Of a DNA stretch of 15,784 bases, positions 1 to 6,388 are shown one piece after another. The stretch comes from Clostridia bacterium. GTDB lineage: Bacteria > Bacillota > Clostridia > Peptostreptococcales > Anaerovoracaceae. Location of the stretch: assembly GCA_024682015.1 (NCBI GenBank), contig JAIKZT010000316.1, forward strand, positions 1 through 15,784, in the 5' to 3' direction. Numbering within the stretch: position 1 is the first letter of the stretch; each line of letters begins with the position of its first letter. The notes under the pieces were generated by a model. It searched no databases and was not told where the DNA came from. It saw only the letters and a list, made by a program, of their open reading frames with translations. The translations under genes and the position numbers were made by a program.

Positions 1-2010
1 CCCCTCCACCTCGTAATAAAGCGTTACGAGATGGCCGCGCGAGACTTCCTCGCCCGCCTTCGGGAACTGGTCGATGATCCGCAACGTTGCCGTCGTTTCT
101 ATTCCTGGGGTCACGGTGGAATCCAGGCCAACGGACGACAGCCAGCCCATGGCCGTCTCCGCGTCGTACCCGACGACGTCGGGGACCGTCACCTTGGAGC
201 GGTTCATCTTCTTGAGTTCTTCCTCGGTGTAATTCGGCGTGATGCCCATGTACTGCAGCACGCGTTCCTCGATGGCCACCGCGCAGGGCGCCGCCGTCGT
301 GGAACCGTAGATCGTGCCGCGCGGGGAGTCGCAGATGACGAGGATGACGAACTTCGGGTCCTCGAGCGGCGCGACGCCGATGAACGAGCCGTACACGTCG
401 ATGTCCGAATAGCCGCCGCCCTCGGGCTTGTTCGCTGTACCGGTCTTGCCGCCGGTTCGGTAGCCCGCGATGCGCATGCGCCCGCCGCTACCGTTGATGA
501 TGTAGTCTTCCATGATGCCCAGCATGTCGCGCGCCGTCTGCTCGGACATGCTCTGGCTCTTCACCTGGGGCGCGATGGCCATCACTTCGTTTCCGTCGGC
601 ATCGTACAGCGCCTTCACAAAATGAGGCTGCATCACGTAACCGTCGTTGGCGATGGAACTGACGGCCGTCACGAGGCTGACCGGCGTGACCGCGATGCCC
701 TGGCCGTACGCCATGGTAGCGAGTTCCACTGGGCCCGCTCCTTCGTTTTGCAGGATGTTGCTGCCCTCGCCCGGATAGTCCACGCCGGTGCGTTCCGTAA
801 TGCCGAACGCGTCGAGACCCGCAAAGAAACGGTCGTGGCCGATGCGCTGCACGAGCTGGACCATGGCGACGTTGCAGGAATTCGTGACCGCCCAGGACAG
901 CGTCTGCCACCCGTGAGCCGCCGGATAGTTCCAGCACTTCAGCTTCCAGTCGTACACCTGGATGGCGCCGCCGCAGTAGATCTCTTCCGTCAGGTTCGTC
1001 ACGCCGCAGTCGAGGGCGATGGAAGACGTGATGAGCTTGAACGTGGAACCCGGCTCGTACGTGTCGCAGATGTTGAAGTTGCGCCACAGCTTGTTCCAGT
1101 AGTCCACCTGTTCTTCCGTCGTCATCTCGGCGAAGGTTTCCGCATCGGCTTCGAGAGGCGCGCGGGGATCGTTCGGGTCATACTCGCCCGTCTGCGCGCA
1201 GGCGAGGATCTCGCCCGTCTTCGGGTCCTGGATCAGGCACATGACCCGCGCGGAGTTCGTCCGCTCCTGGCAGGCCGCGATCTCCTGCTGCACGATGTAC
1301 TGGATGTTCTGGTCTATGGTCAGCTGGACCGTATAACCGTCTTCCGGACTGTAATAGGTGTCCGTGCCGTAGGCCAGCGTATTCTTCTTGTTGTCCTTGT
1401 TCTTGATCCAGCGGCCGTTGAACCCCGCCAGATAGCTGTTGTACTTCAGTTCGATGCCCGAAAGGCCCGCGTTGTCGTCCGTGGTGCTGCCGATGACCTG
1501 GGACGCGAACGCGCCGAGCGGATAGTAGCGCTTGGCGTCCTCCGTGATCTCCAGGCCTGTAAGGCCCGCCGCGCGCAGTTCGTCCGCCTTCTCGCCGTCC
1601 ACGTTCTTGGCAAGCTTCAGCAGTTTCTTTTCCGAGTTCAGCACCCGCAGCACGGACTCCACGTCCATGCCCAGGATGTCCGACAGCGCCTTGGCTTCGA
1701 GCTGCACGTTCAGTGCCTTTTCATCGTCCGTCTTGCCGTTGCTTCTGACGTCGCCCGGCCGCACCCACACCGTATGCGTCGTGGCGCTGATGGCCAGCTC
1801 CGCCCCGTTGCGGTCCGTGATGGAGCCGCGCGTGGCCAGGATGGTCGTGTCGGACGTCTGCTGGCTCGTTGCCCGGTCCGCGTATTCCTCCCCGCGGATG
1901 ACCATGTGCCAGCCGAGCCGGATCGCGAGCGCGAAAAACAGGATCGTGAACACGAGGAACACGAACATGAGGCGGATCCTGTTGGAGTTTTTGGTTCTGG
2001 CGATCTTCAT
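1..2010 (-). CDS. Class B penicillin-binding protein with PASTA domain (FtsI/SpoVD type), C-terminus cut by window edge
   Basis: This is a peptidoglycan DD-transpeptidase that cross-links wall peptides, either at the division septum (FtsI/PBP2B type) or in spore cortex (SpoVD type). The frame stays open for 670 codons to base 1, so only the extreme C-terminus is missing. A short basic N-terminus is followed by one membrane anchor (about residues 13-34), a PBP dimerisation region (about 50-240), and a transpeptidase domain with all three active-site motifs: STFK (Ser322, Lys325), SCN (Ser378) and KTGT (Lys522-Thr525). A PASTA domain begins near residue 607 (TVPDVVGYDAETAMGWL). It is the fourth gene after mraZ, rsmH and the ftsL-like gene, as expected for a dcw cluster. 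The ATG at 2010 is used here; an in-frame TTG at 2022 is the alternative. Neither has a good Shine-Dalgarno, and a terminator-like hairpin lies just upstream. I cannot separate FtsI from SpoVD on this sequence. Confidence 0.95.
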   Translation of the reverse strand, partial: MKIARTKNSNRIRLMFVFLVFTILFFALAIRLGWHMVIRGEEYADRATSQQTSDTTILATRGSITDRNGAELAISATTHTVWVRPGDVRSNGKTDDEKALNVQLEAKALSDILGMDVESVLRVLNSEKKLLKLAKNVDGEKADELRAAGLTGLEITEDAKRYYPLGAFASQVIGSTTDDNAGLSGIELKYNSYLAGFNGRWIKNKDNKKNTLAYGTDTYYSPEDGYTVQLTIDQNIQYIVQQEIAACQERTNSARVMCLIQDPKTGEILACAQTGEYDPNDPRAPLEADAETFAEMTTEEQVDYWNKLWRNFNICDTYEPGSTFKLITSSIALDCGVTNLTEEIYCGGAIQVYDWKLKCWNYPAAHGWQTLSWAVTNSCNVAMVQLVQRIGHDRFFAGLDAFGITERTGVDYPGEGSNILQNEGAGPVELATMAYGQGIAVTPVSLVTAVSSIANDGYVMQPHFVKALYDADGNEVMAIAPQVKSQSMSEQTARDMLGIMEDYIINGSGGRMRIAGYRTGGKTGTANKPEGGGYSDIDVYGSFIGVAPLEDPKFVILVICDSPRGTIYGSTTAAPCAVAIEERVLQYMGITPNYTEEELKKMNRSKVTVPDVVGYDAETAMGWLSSVGLDSTVTPGIETTATLRIIDQFPKAGEEVSRGHLVTLYYEVEG

Positions 2011-2024
2011 TCCCGTTAACAAGC

Positions 2025-2054
2025 AAAAAGGCGCGGCCCGCCTTGGGACGCGCC
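2025..2054 (-). terminator. Intrinsic terminator or attenuator between ftsL-like gene and penicillin-binding protein
   Basis: On the minus strand GGCGCG (2049-2054) pairs with CGCGCC (2030-2035). After one mismatch, CCC pairs with GGG around a 5-nt loop, and five T residues follow (2025-2029). The T run ends 15 nt before the ATG of the penicillin-binding protein. It may tune expression inside the operon rather than end it. Confidence 0.6.
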
Positions 2055-2063
2055 GCTGTCTTC

Positions 2064-2399
2064 CTAGTGATAAGCCGATTCTCTCAAAGCGATGGCAAAA
2101 TCCTCTATGCCCTCGCCGGTCTGCCAGTCCAGATAGACGATCTGGTCGTACTCCGGATAGGTCAGCCCCAGCGCAAGCGCCCGCGATTCCAGGTTCGTGA
2201 TGTTCGCGGCGGTCTTGATCTGGACCTGCAGGTTCTGGATCTCCCGCTGGGTCTCGGAGATCTGCGTGTTCATGCTGTTGATGTCGTACTGTATCTTCGC
2301 ATTGTATGCCGTAATACCGATCACGCAGAGCATGAGCACGCAGAGGATCAGCAGATATATGAGCACCTTGGCTTTGTACGATCTTTCGGATCTGGTCAT
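2064..2399 (-). CDS. ftsL: FtsL/DivIC-type septum formation protein
   Basis: A 111-residue bitopic membrane protein of the divisome. The N-terminus is short and basic (MTRSERSYKAK), followed by one hydrophobic segment at about residues 11-31. A heptad-like coiled-coil region at about 35-65 carries the typical Gln/Asn/Leu pattern, and a short C-terminal stretch (LESRALALGLTYPEYDQIVYL region) matches the conserved end of FtsL/DivIC proteins. FtsL partners with DivIC/FtsB and DivIB/FtsQ to activate the septal synthase, which fits the penicillin-binding protein encoded next. The start is 13 nt after the rsmH stop, with AAAGGAA as ribosome binding site. FtsL is favoured over DivIC because of the position between rsmH and the penicillin-binding protein; sequence alone would not decide, as the family is poorly conserved. 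Confidence 0.8.
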   Translation of the reverse strand: MTRSERSYKAKVLIYLLILCVLMLCVIGITAYNAKIQYDINSMNTQISETQREIQNLQVQIKTAANITNLESRALALGLTYPEYDQIVYLDWQTGEGIEDFAIALRESAYH

Positions 2400-2412
2400 T
2401 TACGCGGTTCCT

Positions 2413-3345
2413 TTATAGTTTCTCCAGCACGCGGAGTTTTGCGCTCCGGCTGCGGGGGTTGCTTTCCAGTTCTTCTGCAGAAGCCTCCACGGGCTTCCGC
2501 GTTACCTTGCGCACGTCTGCCGTTTTGCCGCATATGCAGGGCAGTCCCGGCGGGCAGGTGCAGGGGTTCAGGCGCTTCTGAAACGCCTCTTTGACGATGC
2601 GGTCTTCCAGCGAGTGGAAGCTGATGATGGCGAGCCTTCCGCCCGGCGCGAGGATATCGATGAAGTCGTTCACCGCCCGCCTGAGCTGGCCGAGTTCATC
2701 GTTCACTTCGATGCGGATGGCCTGAAACGTCCGTTTGGCAGGGTGAGGCCCGTCTCTTCTGGCCGAGGCAGGCACCGCTTTCTTGATGATGTCGACGAGC
2801 TGCTGCGTCGTCGTGATCCGGCCATTTATTCGCGCCTGCTCGATGAACTGCGCGATCCTTGCGGCCCATTTCTCTTCGCCGTACTCCCGGATGACCCTCG
2901 CCAGTTCCTCTCTGCCGTAGTCGTTGACGACCGTCTCGGCCGTCAGCGCGTCGTCCGCGTTCATCCGCATGTCCAGCGGCGCGTCCTGCATGTAGCTGAA
3001 GCCCCGCCCGGGGTTGTCCAGCTGAAAGGATGAAACACCCAGATCCAGCAGCGCACCGTCGACGCGGAGAACGCCCAGCTCGCTCAGGACCTGTTTGACG
3101 TCTTCATAATTGCTCTGCACGAGATGCTTTTCGCAAGGATAGGCCGCGAGCCGTTCGCTGGCCGCCTGCAGCGCGTCCCTGTCGCGGTCGATGCCGATGA
3201 ACACGCCGTCCGGGGAGAGCTTTTCGCACACGCCGCTCGCGTGTCCGCCGCCTCCCAGCGTGCCGTCGACGTAGACGCCGCCGGGCTGCACGTTCAGCAG
3301 TTCGATGGTCGGCCCATACAGGACCGATACGTGACGGAATTCCAT
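2413..3345 (-). CDS. rsmH: 16S rRNA (cytosine-1402-N4)-methyltransferase RsmH
   Basis: RsmH (MraW) uses S-adenosylmethionine to methylate N4 of C1402 in the decoding centre of 16S rRNA. The 310-residue length is normal for the family. Visible hallmarks are the N-terminal HVSVL motif, the SAM-binding loop DGTLGGGGH (residues 27-35), IGIDRD (50-55), LLDLGVSSFQLD, and APLDMRM. The C-terminal half carries SFHSLEDRIVK and a Cys-rich CTCPPGLPCICGK stretch, which is typical of Gram-positive RsmH. It starts with ATG 10 nt downstream of the mraZ stop, with GGGAAGG as ribosome binding site, and is very likely co-transcribed with mraZ and the ftsL-like gene. Confidence 0.97.
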   Translation of the reverse strand: MEFRHVSVLYGPTIELLNVQPGGVYVDGTLGGGGHASGVCEKLSPDGVFIGIDRDRDALQAASERLAAYPCEKHLVQSNYEDVKQVLSELGVLRVDGALLDLGVSSFQLDNPGRGFSYMQDAPLDMRMNADDALTAETVVNDYGREELARVIREYGEEKWAARIAQFIEQARINGRITTTQQLVDIIKKAVPASARRDGPHPAKRTFQAIRIEVNDELGQLRRAVNDFIDILAPGGRLAIISFHSLEDRIVKEAFQKRLNPCTCPPGLPCICGKTADVRKVTRKPVEASAEELESNPRSRSAKLRVLEKL

Positions 3346-3355
3346 GGCGCCTTCC

Positions 3356-3790
3356 CTAGATCTGCGGGAACTTGCTGCTGATCCCGGCGAAATCTTCGGG
3401 CTTCATCAGGCCGCCCGTCGCCGAGCTGTCGTACACGCTCTTGGACCAGATCTCGAAGTGGTCGAGCATGCCCACCGTCATGAGTTCCTTTTCCAGGCCG
3501 GCTTCCGATGCCAAAAGCTGCGGAATGACGATCCTTCCCTGCTTGTCCAGATCGCAGAATTCCACGTTGGAGATCTTGTAACGCAGAAGCGCGCGGGCTT
3601 CCGCATCCGCCTTCGGCAGCGTCGCGAACTTTGCTTCCTCCGCCATCCAGGCGGACATGGGATAGACTTCGAGGCAGCCGTCCAGCCCTGCCGTAACGGC
3701 GCAGTGCCCCATCAATTCCTCCCTGTATTTGACAGGAATGATGACCCGGTTCTTCGCGTCTATTGAGTTTTGGACCTTTCCGCGGAACAT
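3356..3790 (-). CDS. mraZ: Transcriptional regulator MraZ
   Basis: MraZ is a DNA-binding protein of the AbrB/SpoVT swapped-hairpin superfamily that forms ring oligomers and controls its own dcw operon. The 144-residue protein shows the usual tandem domains: MFRGKVQNSIDAKNRVIIP at the N-terminus and DLDKQGRIVIPQLL in the second half. The start at 3790 is preferred over an in-frame ATG at 3817. It gives the canonical MFRG start, has GGAGGAG 9 nt upstream, and lies about 35 nt after the predicted transcription start, whereas 3817 would leave almost no leader. It is the first gene of the operon with rsmH, the ftsL-like gene and the penicillin-binding protein. Three 10-bp repeats overlapping its promoter suggest autoregulation. 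Confidence 0.96.
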   Translation of the reverse strand: MFRGKVQNSIDAKNRVIIPVKYREELMGHCAVTAGLDGCLEVYPMSAWMAEEAKFATLPKADAEARALLRYKISNVEFCDLDKQGRIVIPQLLASEAGLEKELMTVGMLDHFEIWSKSVYDSSATGGLMKPEDFAGISSKFPQI

Positions 3791-3826
3791 CAGGGCATAC
3801 TCCTCCCGCCAGCGCAAAATTCGACA

Positions 3827-3860
3827 ACTCCACTATACACCACTTTCCACCCATAATCAA
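3827..3860 (-). promoter_or_regulatory. mraZ promoter overlapped by a three-repeat MraZ box
   Basis: On the minus strand a TTGATT -35 (3855-3860) is separated by 17 nt from a TATAGT -10 (3832-3837). Three adjacent 10-bp units lie at 3847-3856 (TTATGGGTGG), 3837-3846 (AAAGTGGTGT) and 3827-3836 (ATAGTGGAGT). The last two match the AAAGTGG-type unit with 10-bp period described for MraZ operators; the first is a weaker match. Transcription should begin near 3825. Confidence 0.8.
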
Positions 3861-4012
3861 CGATTATTTAAACTTTTTTGGGCAGAATCTCCACCGAACA
3901 CACTACAGTTGCCACCGGCGCGCCACTGTGCAGCGATCTCGGAGACTCCGCCGCTCCCATGAGCCGGTTCACACGGCATAGAACGCGAAATCCGTTCGAA
4001 GGAGCAAAAACG

Positions 4013-4052
4013 CCCGGATATGGAACGCGACCCGTTCGAGATCCGGGTTTTT
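4013..4052. terminator. Bidirectional intrinsic terminator
   Basis: CCCGGAT (4013-4019) pairs with ATCCGGG (4041-4047). An inner stem GAACG (4023-4027) / CGTTC (4033-4037) extends the hairpin. Five T residues follow on the plus strand (4048-4052), and GC plus five T residues follow on the minus strand (4006-4012 region). It insulates the mraZ promoter from minus-strand transcripts of the ECF/MoxR operon. Confidence 0.65.
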
Positions 4053-4071
4053 CACAATGATGGAATGCTAA

Positions 4072-4218
4072 ACTGGACCCATAAAAGTGGACACAAAAAT
4101 GCAACGTTTCGGAAGGCTGAACCCATGAAAACGGACAACGGGAGGAAACTAAACCGGCCCCCGGGAAAACCACTCGCAAACCCAACGCTGTGAGATGCAG
4201 AACTCCAAAAGCCAGACA
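4072..4218 (+). repeat. Degenerate direct repeats of a roughly 22-bp unit, possibly insertion-sequence end relics
   Basis: Unit ACTGGACCCATAAAAGTGGA begins at 4072. A related unit, GCTGAACCCATGAAAACGGA, begins at 4116 (17 of 22 positions match over 4072-4093 and 4116-4137). A partial third copy with an internal gap (ACTCC then AAAAGCCAGACA) is at 4202-4218. The pattern ACTG-ACCCA-(6 nt)-GGACA recalls the termini of IS3-family elements, but no transposase frame is present and the copies are direct rather than inverted. Confidence 0.4.
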
Positions 4219-4324
4219 AAAGGATGCAGCAAAGCAAGGCAAGCCCCAAAGGGAACAGGCCGGTTCCGGCGGTGATATGCTGAAAAAGACCTTATCCGTC
4301 GCGCCTGCCGGTTTTGGGAATCAT

Positions 4325-4350
4325 AAAAACAGCCCCTTTTCGAAGCTGCT
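4325..4350 (-). terminator. Candidate terminator for the ECF/MoxR operon
   Basis: On the minus strand AGCAGC (4345-4350) can pair with GCTGTT (4328-4333), including one G-T pair, around an 11-nt loop. A run of five T residues (4325-4329) overlaps the stem end. It lies about 100 nt past the stop of the last gene. The stem is short, so the call is tentative; the stronger structure at 4013-4052 may do the real work. Confidence 0.35.
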
Positions 4351-4448
4351 TTTGAAACTGCCATTTGAATATGCGTTTACCGTGCGTCCTTTATCTGGCC
4401 ACCGGCTACGGCTTTGAACTCCGGCGCCGGAGGGCTTTCCTCCGTCCT

Positions 4449-4994
4449 TCAGCGGTTCAGCGCGATGCCGCTGCGCTCCGCCAGCCTCACCAGCGGCGGG
4501 ATGATGAGCAGGTGCAGCACAATGCCCGGGATCGCCCGGGTAAAGGCGCCGGCCACGAACATGGCCAGCGTGAACTGCCCGCCCGAAACGGCCAGCAGCA
4601 CGTATTCCGCGATGCCCCAGACCAGGCGGCCGGCGAGCATGGCGGCGACGAGGCAGACGACCGTATTGCGCAGGTTCTTTTCGAGGTGCGCGTAGAGCAG
4701 GCCGGAGACGAGCCCGTACACGGCCAGTTCGAAGCACATGGCGATGGCCGTGGGAAAGAGCGCCGGCATGCCGAAGAGGACGCTGCGCAGGAGGGGCGCG
4801 ATGAAGCCTACGGCCAGGCCCCAGGGCCAGCCGCACAGAAAGCCGCACAGAAACACGGGGATGTGCATGGGCGAAAGCACGGATCCGATCTGGGGCAGCT
4901 GCCCCGTCAGAAACGGGAGGACCAGCGCGATCGTCAGGAACATGCCCGAATAGGTGGTCTTCTGGATGCGCAGGGATTGGCGGGAAGCGTTCAT
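4449..4994 (-). CDS. ECF transporter S component (substrate-binding membrane subunit), substrate unknown
   Basis: This 181-residue, very hydrophobic protein has about five to six membrane segments. It has the look of the small substrate-capture subunits of energy-coupling-factor vitamin transporters, which share the EcfA ATPases and EcfT subunit encoded elsewhere. The first helix region carries LPFLTGQLPQIGSVLSPMHI, followed by PVFLCGFLCGWPWGLAVGFI and APLLRSVLFGMPALFPTAIA, a pattern I associate with the general ECF S-component family. No substrate-specific motif (ThiT, BioY, RibU or FolT) is recognisable. The start at 4994 is chosen because AGGAG lies 7 nt upstream; it falls 1 nt after the stop of the DUF3842 gene, implying translational coupling. 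An upstream in-frame ATG at 5030 would overlap that gene and lacks support. It is the last gene of the minus-strand operon. Confidence 0.85.
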   Translation of the reverse strand: MNASRQSLRIQKTTYSGMFLTIALVLPFLTGQLPQIGSVLSPMHIPVFLCGFLCGWPWGLAVGFIAPLLRSVLFGMPALFPTAIAMCFELAVYGLVSGLLYAHLEKNLRNTVVCLVAAMLAGRLVWGIAEYVLLAVSGGQFTLAMFVAGAFTRAIPGIVLHLLIIPPLVRLAERSGIALNR

Positions 4995-4995
4995 G

Positions 4996-5406
4996 TCAAC
5001 TCTCCTGCATGAGCCGCTGCACGTGCTCAATGGCGTTCGCGACGATGTCGGACGCGGGTCCGCTGACCCCAGCCACGTAAGTGTCGCAGAGGTTCATCGG
5101 AATCAGCACGCGGTAGCCCGGTGCGGAAGCGACCGCATTGGCCATCCGGGGCGAGATCTCTCCCATCAGGGAATCCGCCGCGATGATGCCCAGCGGCCCC
5201 ATGATGACGTCCGCCGTGCGGCAGGCCACACAGACGGCGTTCTCTCCGGTCGCGCAGCGCGAAGCCCCTGCCTTGCGCATGACTTCCGTCGCGATGGTAT
5301 TGGTGCCGATGGCGATGAGCTCCGCCTGCGGGATGCCGGCGTGCAGCTTCTCCACCAGGGTCTTGCCGAGGCGTCCGCCCTGTCCGTCGATCACGAGTAT
5401 CTTCAT
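4996..5406 (-). CDS. DUF3842 family protein
   Basis: A 136-residue cytoplasmic protein of unknown function that matches the DUF3842 family as I recall it. It begins MKILVIDGQGGRLGKTLVEK, a Rossmann-like beta-strand plus glycine loop (GQGGRLG) that could bind a nucleotide. Further features are LIAIGTNTIATEVMRKAGA, a conserved Cys in CVACRTADVIMGPLGI, and a C-terminal NLCDTYVAGVSG segment. Biochemical role and partners are not known to me. A good ribosome binding site (AAAGGAG, about 8 nt before ATG) supports the start. It lies 14 nt after the lipoprotein gene and 1 nt before the ECF S-component gene, so the latter two are probably translated together. From memory, DUF3842 and ECF S-component genes are neighbours in other Clostridia; I could not check this here. 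Confidence 0.85.
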   Translation of the reverse strand: MKILVIDGQGGRLGKTLVEKLHAGIPQAELIAIGTNTIATEVMRKAGASRCATGENAVCVACRTADVIMGPLGIIAADSLMGEISPRMANAVASAPGYRVLIPMNLCDTYVAGVSGPASDIVANAIEHVQRLMQES

Positions 5407-5420
5407 GGAATGCTCCTTTC

Positions 5421-6377
5421 CTAATACCAGTACGTTCCCGCCGCGCTGCGGCCGGCCTCTTCCATCAGCTGCCGCAGGGCTTCGCCCGGGTCCACGTCGT
5501 CCATCAGCTGGGGATACAGCCGGCAGGCGATCTCGACCGCCGCGGCTGTCTGTCCGGCGGCGGTGTTCAGCAGGTCTTCCGCCAGGAGGATGACCCTCCC
5601 GGACCGCACGGCATCCGTTTCCGCCAGGCCTTCCCGCCCGCGGATCTCCGCCAGCGCGGATTCTCCAGAAGCCAAAGCCTCCCGCGGCACGACCTTGACG
5701 ATGGCGCCGGGGTTCTTGCGGCTCACCCAGCCGCCGTCCACCGTCAGAGCGTCCGCCTCGAGCTTGACCCCCACGTTATAGGAGCCGGCCAGCGTAATGA
5801 TGGCCTGCTCGGCCGACTGCCGGTTGACCGTCGCGAAAGCAGCGGGCGTTTCCCAGTAGATGTCGAGCTTTTTGCATTCAAACTGGGACTCCAGCCGGGA
5901 CGTCAGCAGCGCCTGATAATATTCCAGCATGGACGAAGCGGCCGGCGCGTCCTCGGCGGCTGCCTTCTGCTCCGATGCATCCGCTTCCACGAAGACCTCC
6001 ACGGTCTTTTCGGCTTCTCCCGTCGTTTCGACGGCTTCTGCGGGCGCGGCAGGTTTCGCTTCCGCAGGCGTTTGGACTTCCGCGGCGATCCGCTGCTCGG
6101 CGTCGGGCGCGATCTCGCCGTCCTGCTCGCTGTCGTATTCCTTGCGTTCGGACTGCGGATCGTTTTCCGAAGGCAATTCTTCGTCCTCCAGGATCTCCTG
6201 AGGTTCTTCGGGAACCTCTTCCAAAGAAGCGGTCTCCTCCGTCGGCTGCTGGACCTGTTCCGTCTGCGCTGCGGCCAAAGCCTCCGGCATCACGCGCGAG
6301 CGAAGGCCGCACCCGCCGAGCAAAAGAATGCAAGAGGCGATGAGCAAAGCCACGAGCGTTTTCCCATATCCTTTCAT
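5421..6377 (-). CDS. Lipoprotein with C-terminal half of a BtuF/FhuD-type (class III) binding-protein fold
   Basis: A 318-residue predicted lipoprotein. A lipoprotein signal peptide ends in LLLGGC, with Cys23 as the lipidated residue, so it should sit on the outer face of the membrane. Residues about 35-150 are low complexity, rich in Glu, Ala, Pro and Thr, and probably a flexible spacer. The last 170 residues resemble the C-terminal lobe of Peripla_BP_2 proteins: an LAGSYNVG segment (family consensus AGG.N), WVSRKNPGAIVKVVP (consensus W..k.NPD.Iikv), AVRSGRVILLAEDLLN (consensus AvknGrVy.id.dl) and a CRLYPQL end. The N-terminal ligand lobe and long linking helix expected for the family are absent. 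Start: ATG with GAGGAGG about 5 nt upstream, 11 nt after the previous gene's stop. The assignment rests on recalled motifs; ligand unknown. Confidence 0.7.
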   Translation of the reverse strand: MKGYGKTLVALLIASCILLLGGCGLRSRVMPEALAAAQTEQVQQPTEETASLEEVPEEPQEILEDEELPSENDPQSERKEYDSEQDGEIAPDAEQRIAAEVQTPAEAKPAAPAEAVETTGEAEKTVEVFVEADASEQKAAAEDAPAASSMLEYYQALLTSRLESQFECKKLDIYWETPAAFATVNRQSAEQAIITLAGSYNVGVKLEADALTVDGGWVSRKNPGAIVKVVPREALASGESALAEIRGREGLAETDAVRSGRVILLAEDLLNTAAGQTAAAVEIACRLYPQLMDDVDPGEALRQLMEEAGRSAAGTYWY

Positions 6378-6388
6378 CGCATCCTCCT

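Larger units (their letters stand above)
3861..4448. other. Gene-free interval between mraZ promoter and the ECF S-component gene
   Basis: Several short open frames cross this stretch on both strands, but none has a recognisable domain, a convincing ribosome binding site or codon use like its neighbours, so I call no gene. It contains a bidirectional terminator with a related smaller palindrome (3981-4052), degenerate direct repeats (4072-4218) in DNA that is very T-poor on the plus strand, a weak terminator candidate (4325-4350) and a perfect 14-bp palindrome (4419-4432). Confidence 0.6.

Noticed and set aside
31..2019. A 662-codon open frame on the plus strand
   Set aside because: It is antisense to the penicillin-binding protein, whose minus-strand frame has all transpeptidase motifs in order. 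The plus frame has an Arg/Asp/Val/His-rich composition typical of the shadow of a GC-rich gene.
3981..4052. tRNA T-arm-like words (CCGTTCGAAGG and CCCGTTCGAGATCCGGG)
   Set aside because: No acceptor, D or anticodon arms can be placed around them at the required spacing; the hairpins and T run explain the sequence as a terminator.
3868..4249. Short hydrophobic minus-strand frames in the gene-free interval (3868-4242 and 4052-4249)
   Set aside because: Their Phe/Leu/Cys-rich composition follows from the T-rich bias of this strand. One runs through the terminator, and neither shows a domain or ribosome binding site.
4419..4432. Perfect 14-bp palindrome CTCCGGCGCCGGAG after the ECF gene
   Set aside because: No T run follows on either strand, so it is not called a terminator; it could be a protein site, but nothing else supports that.
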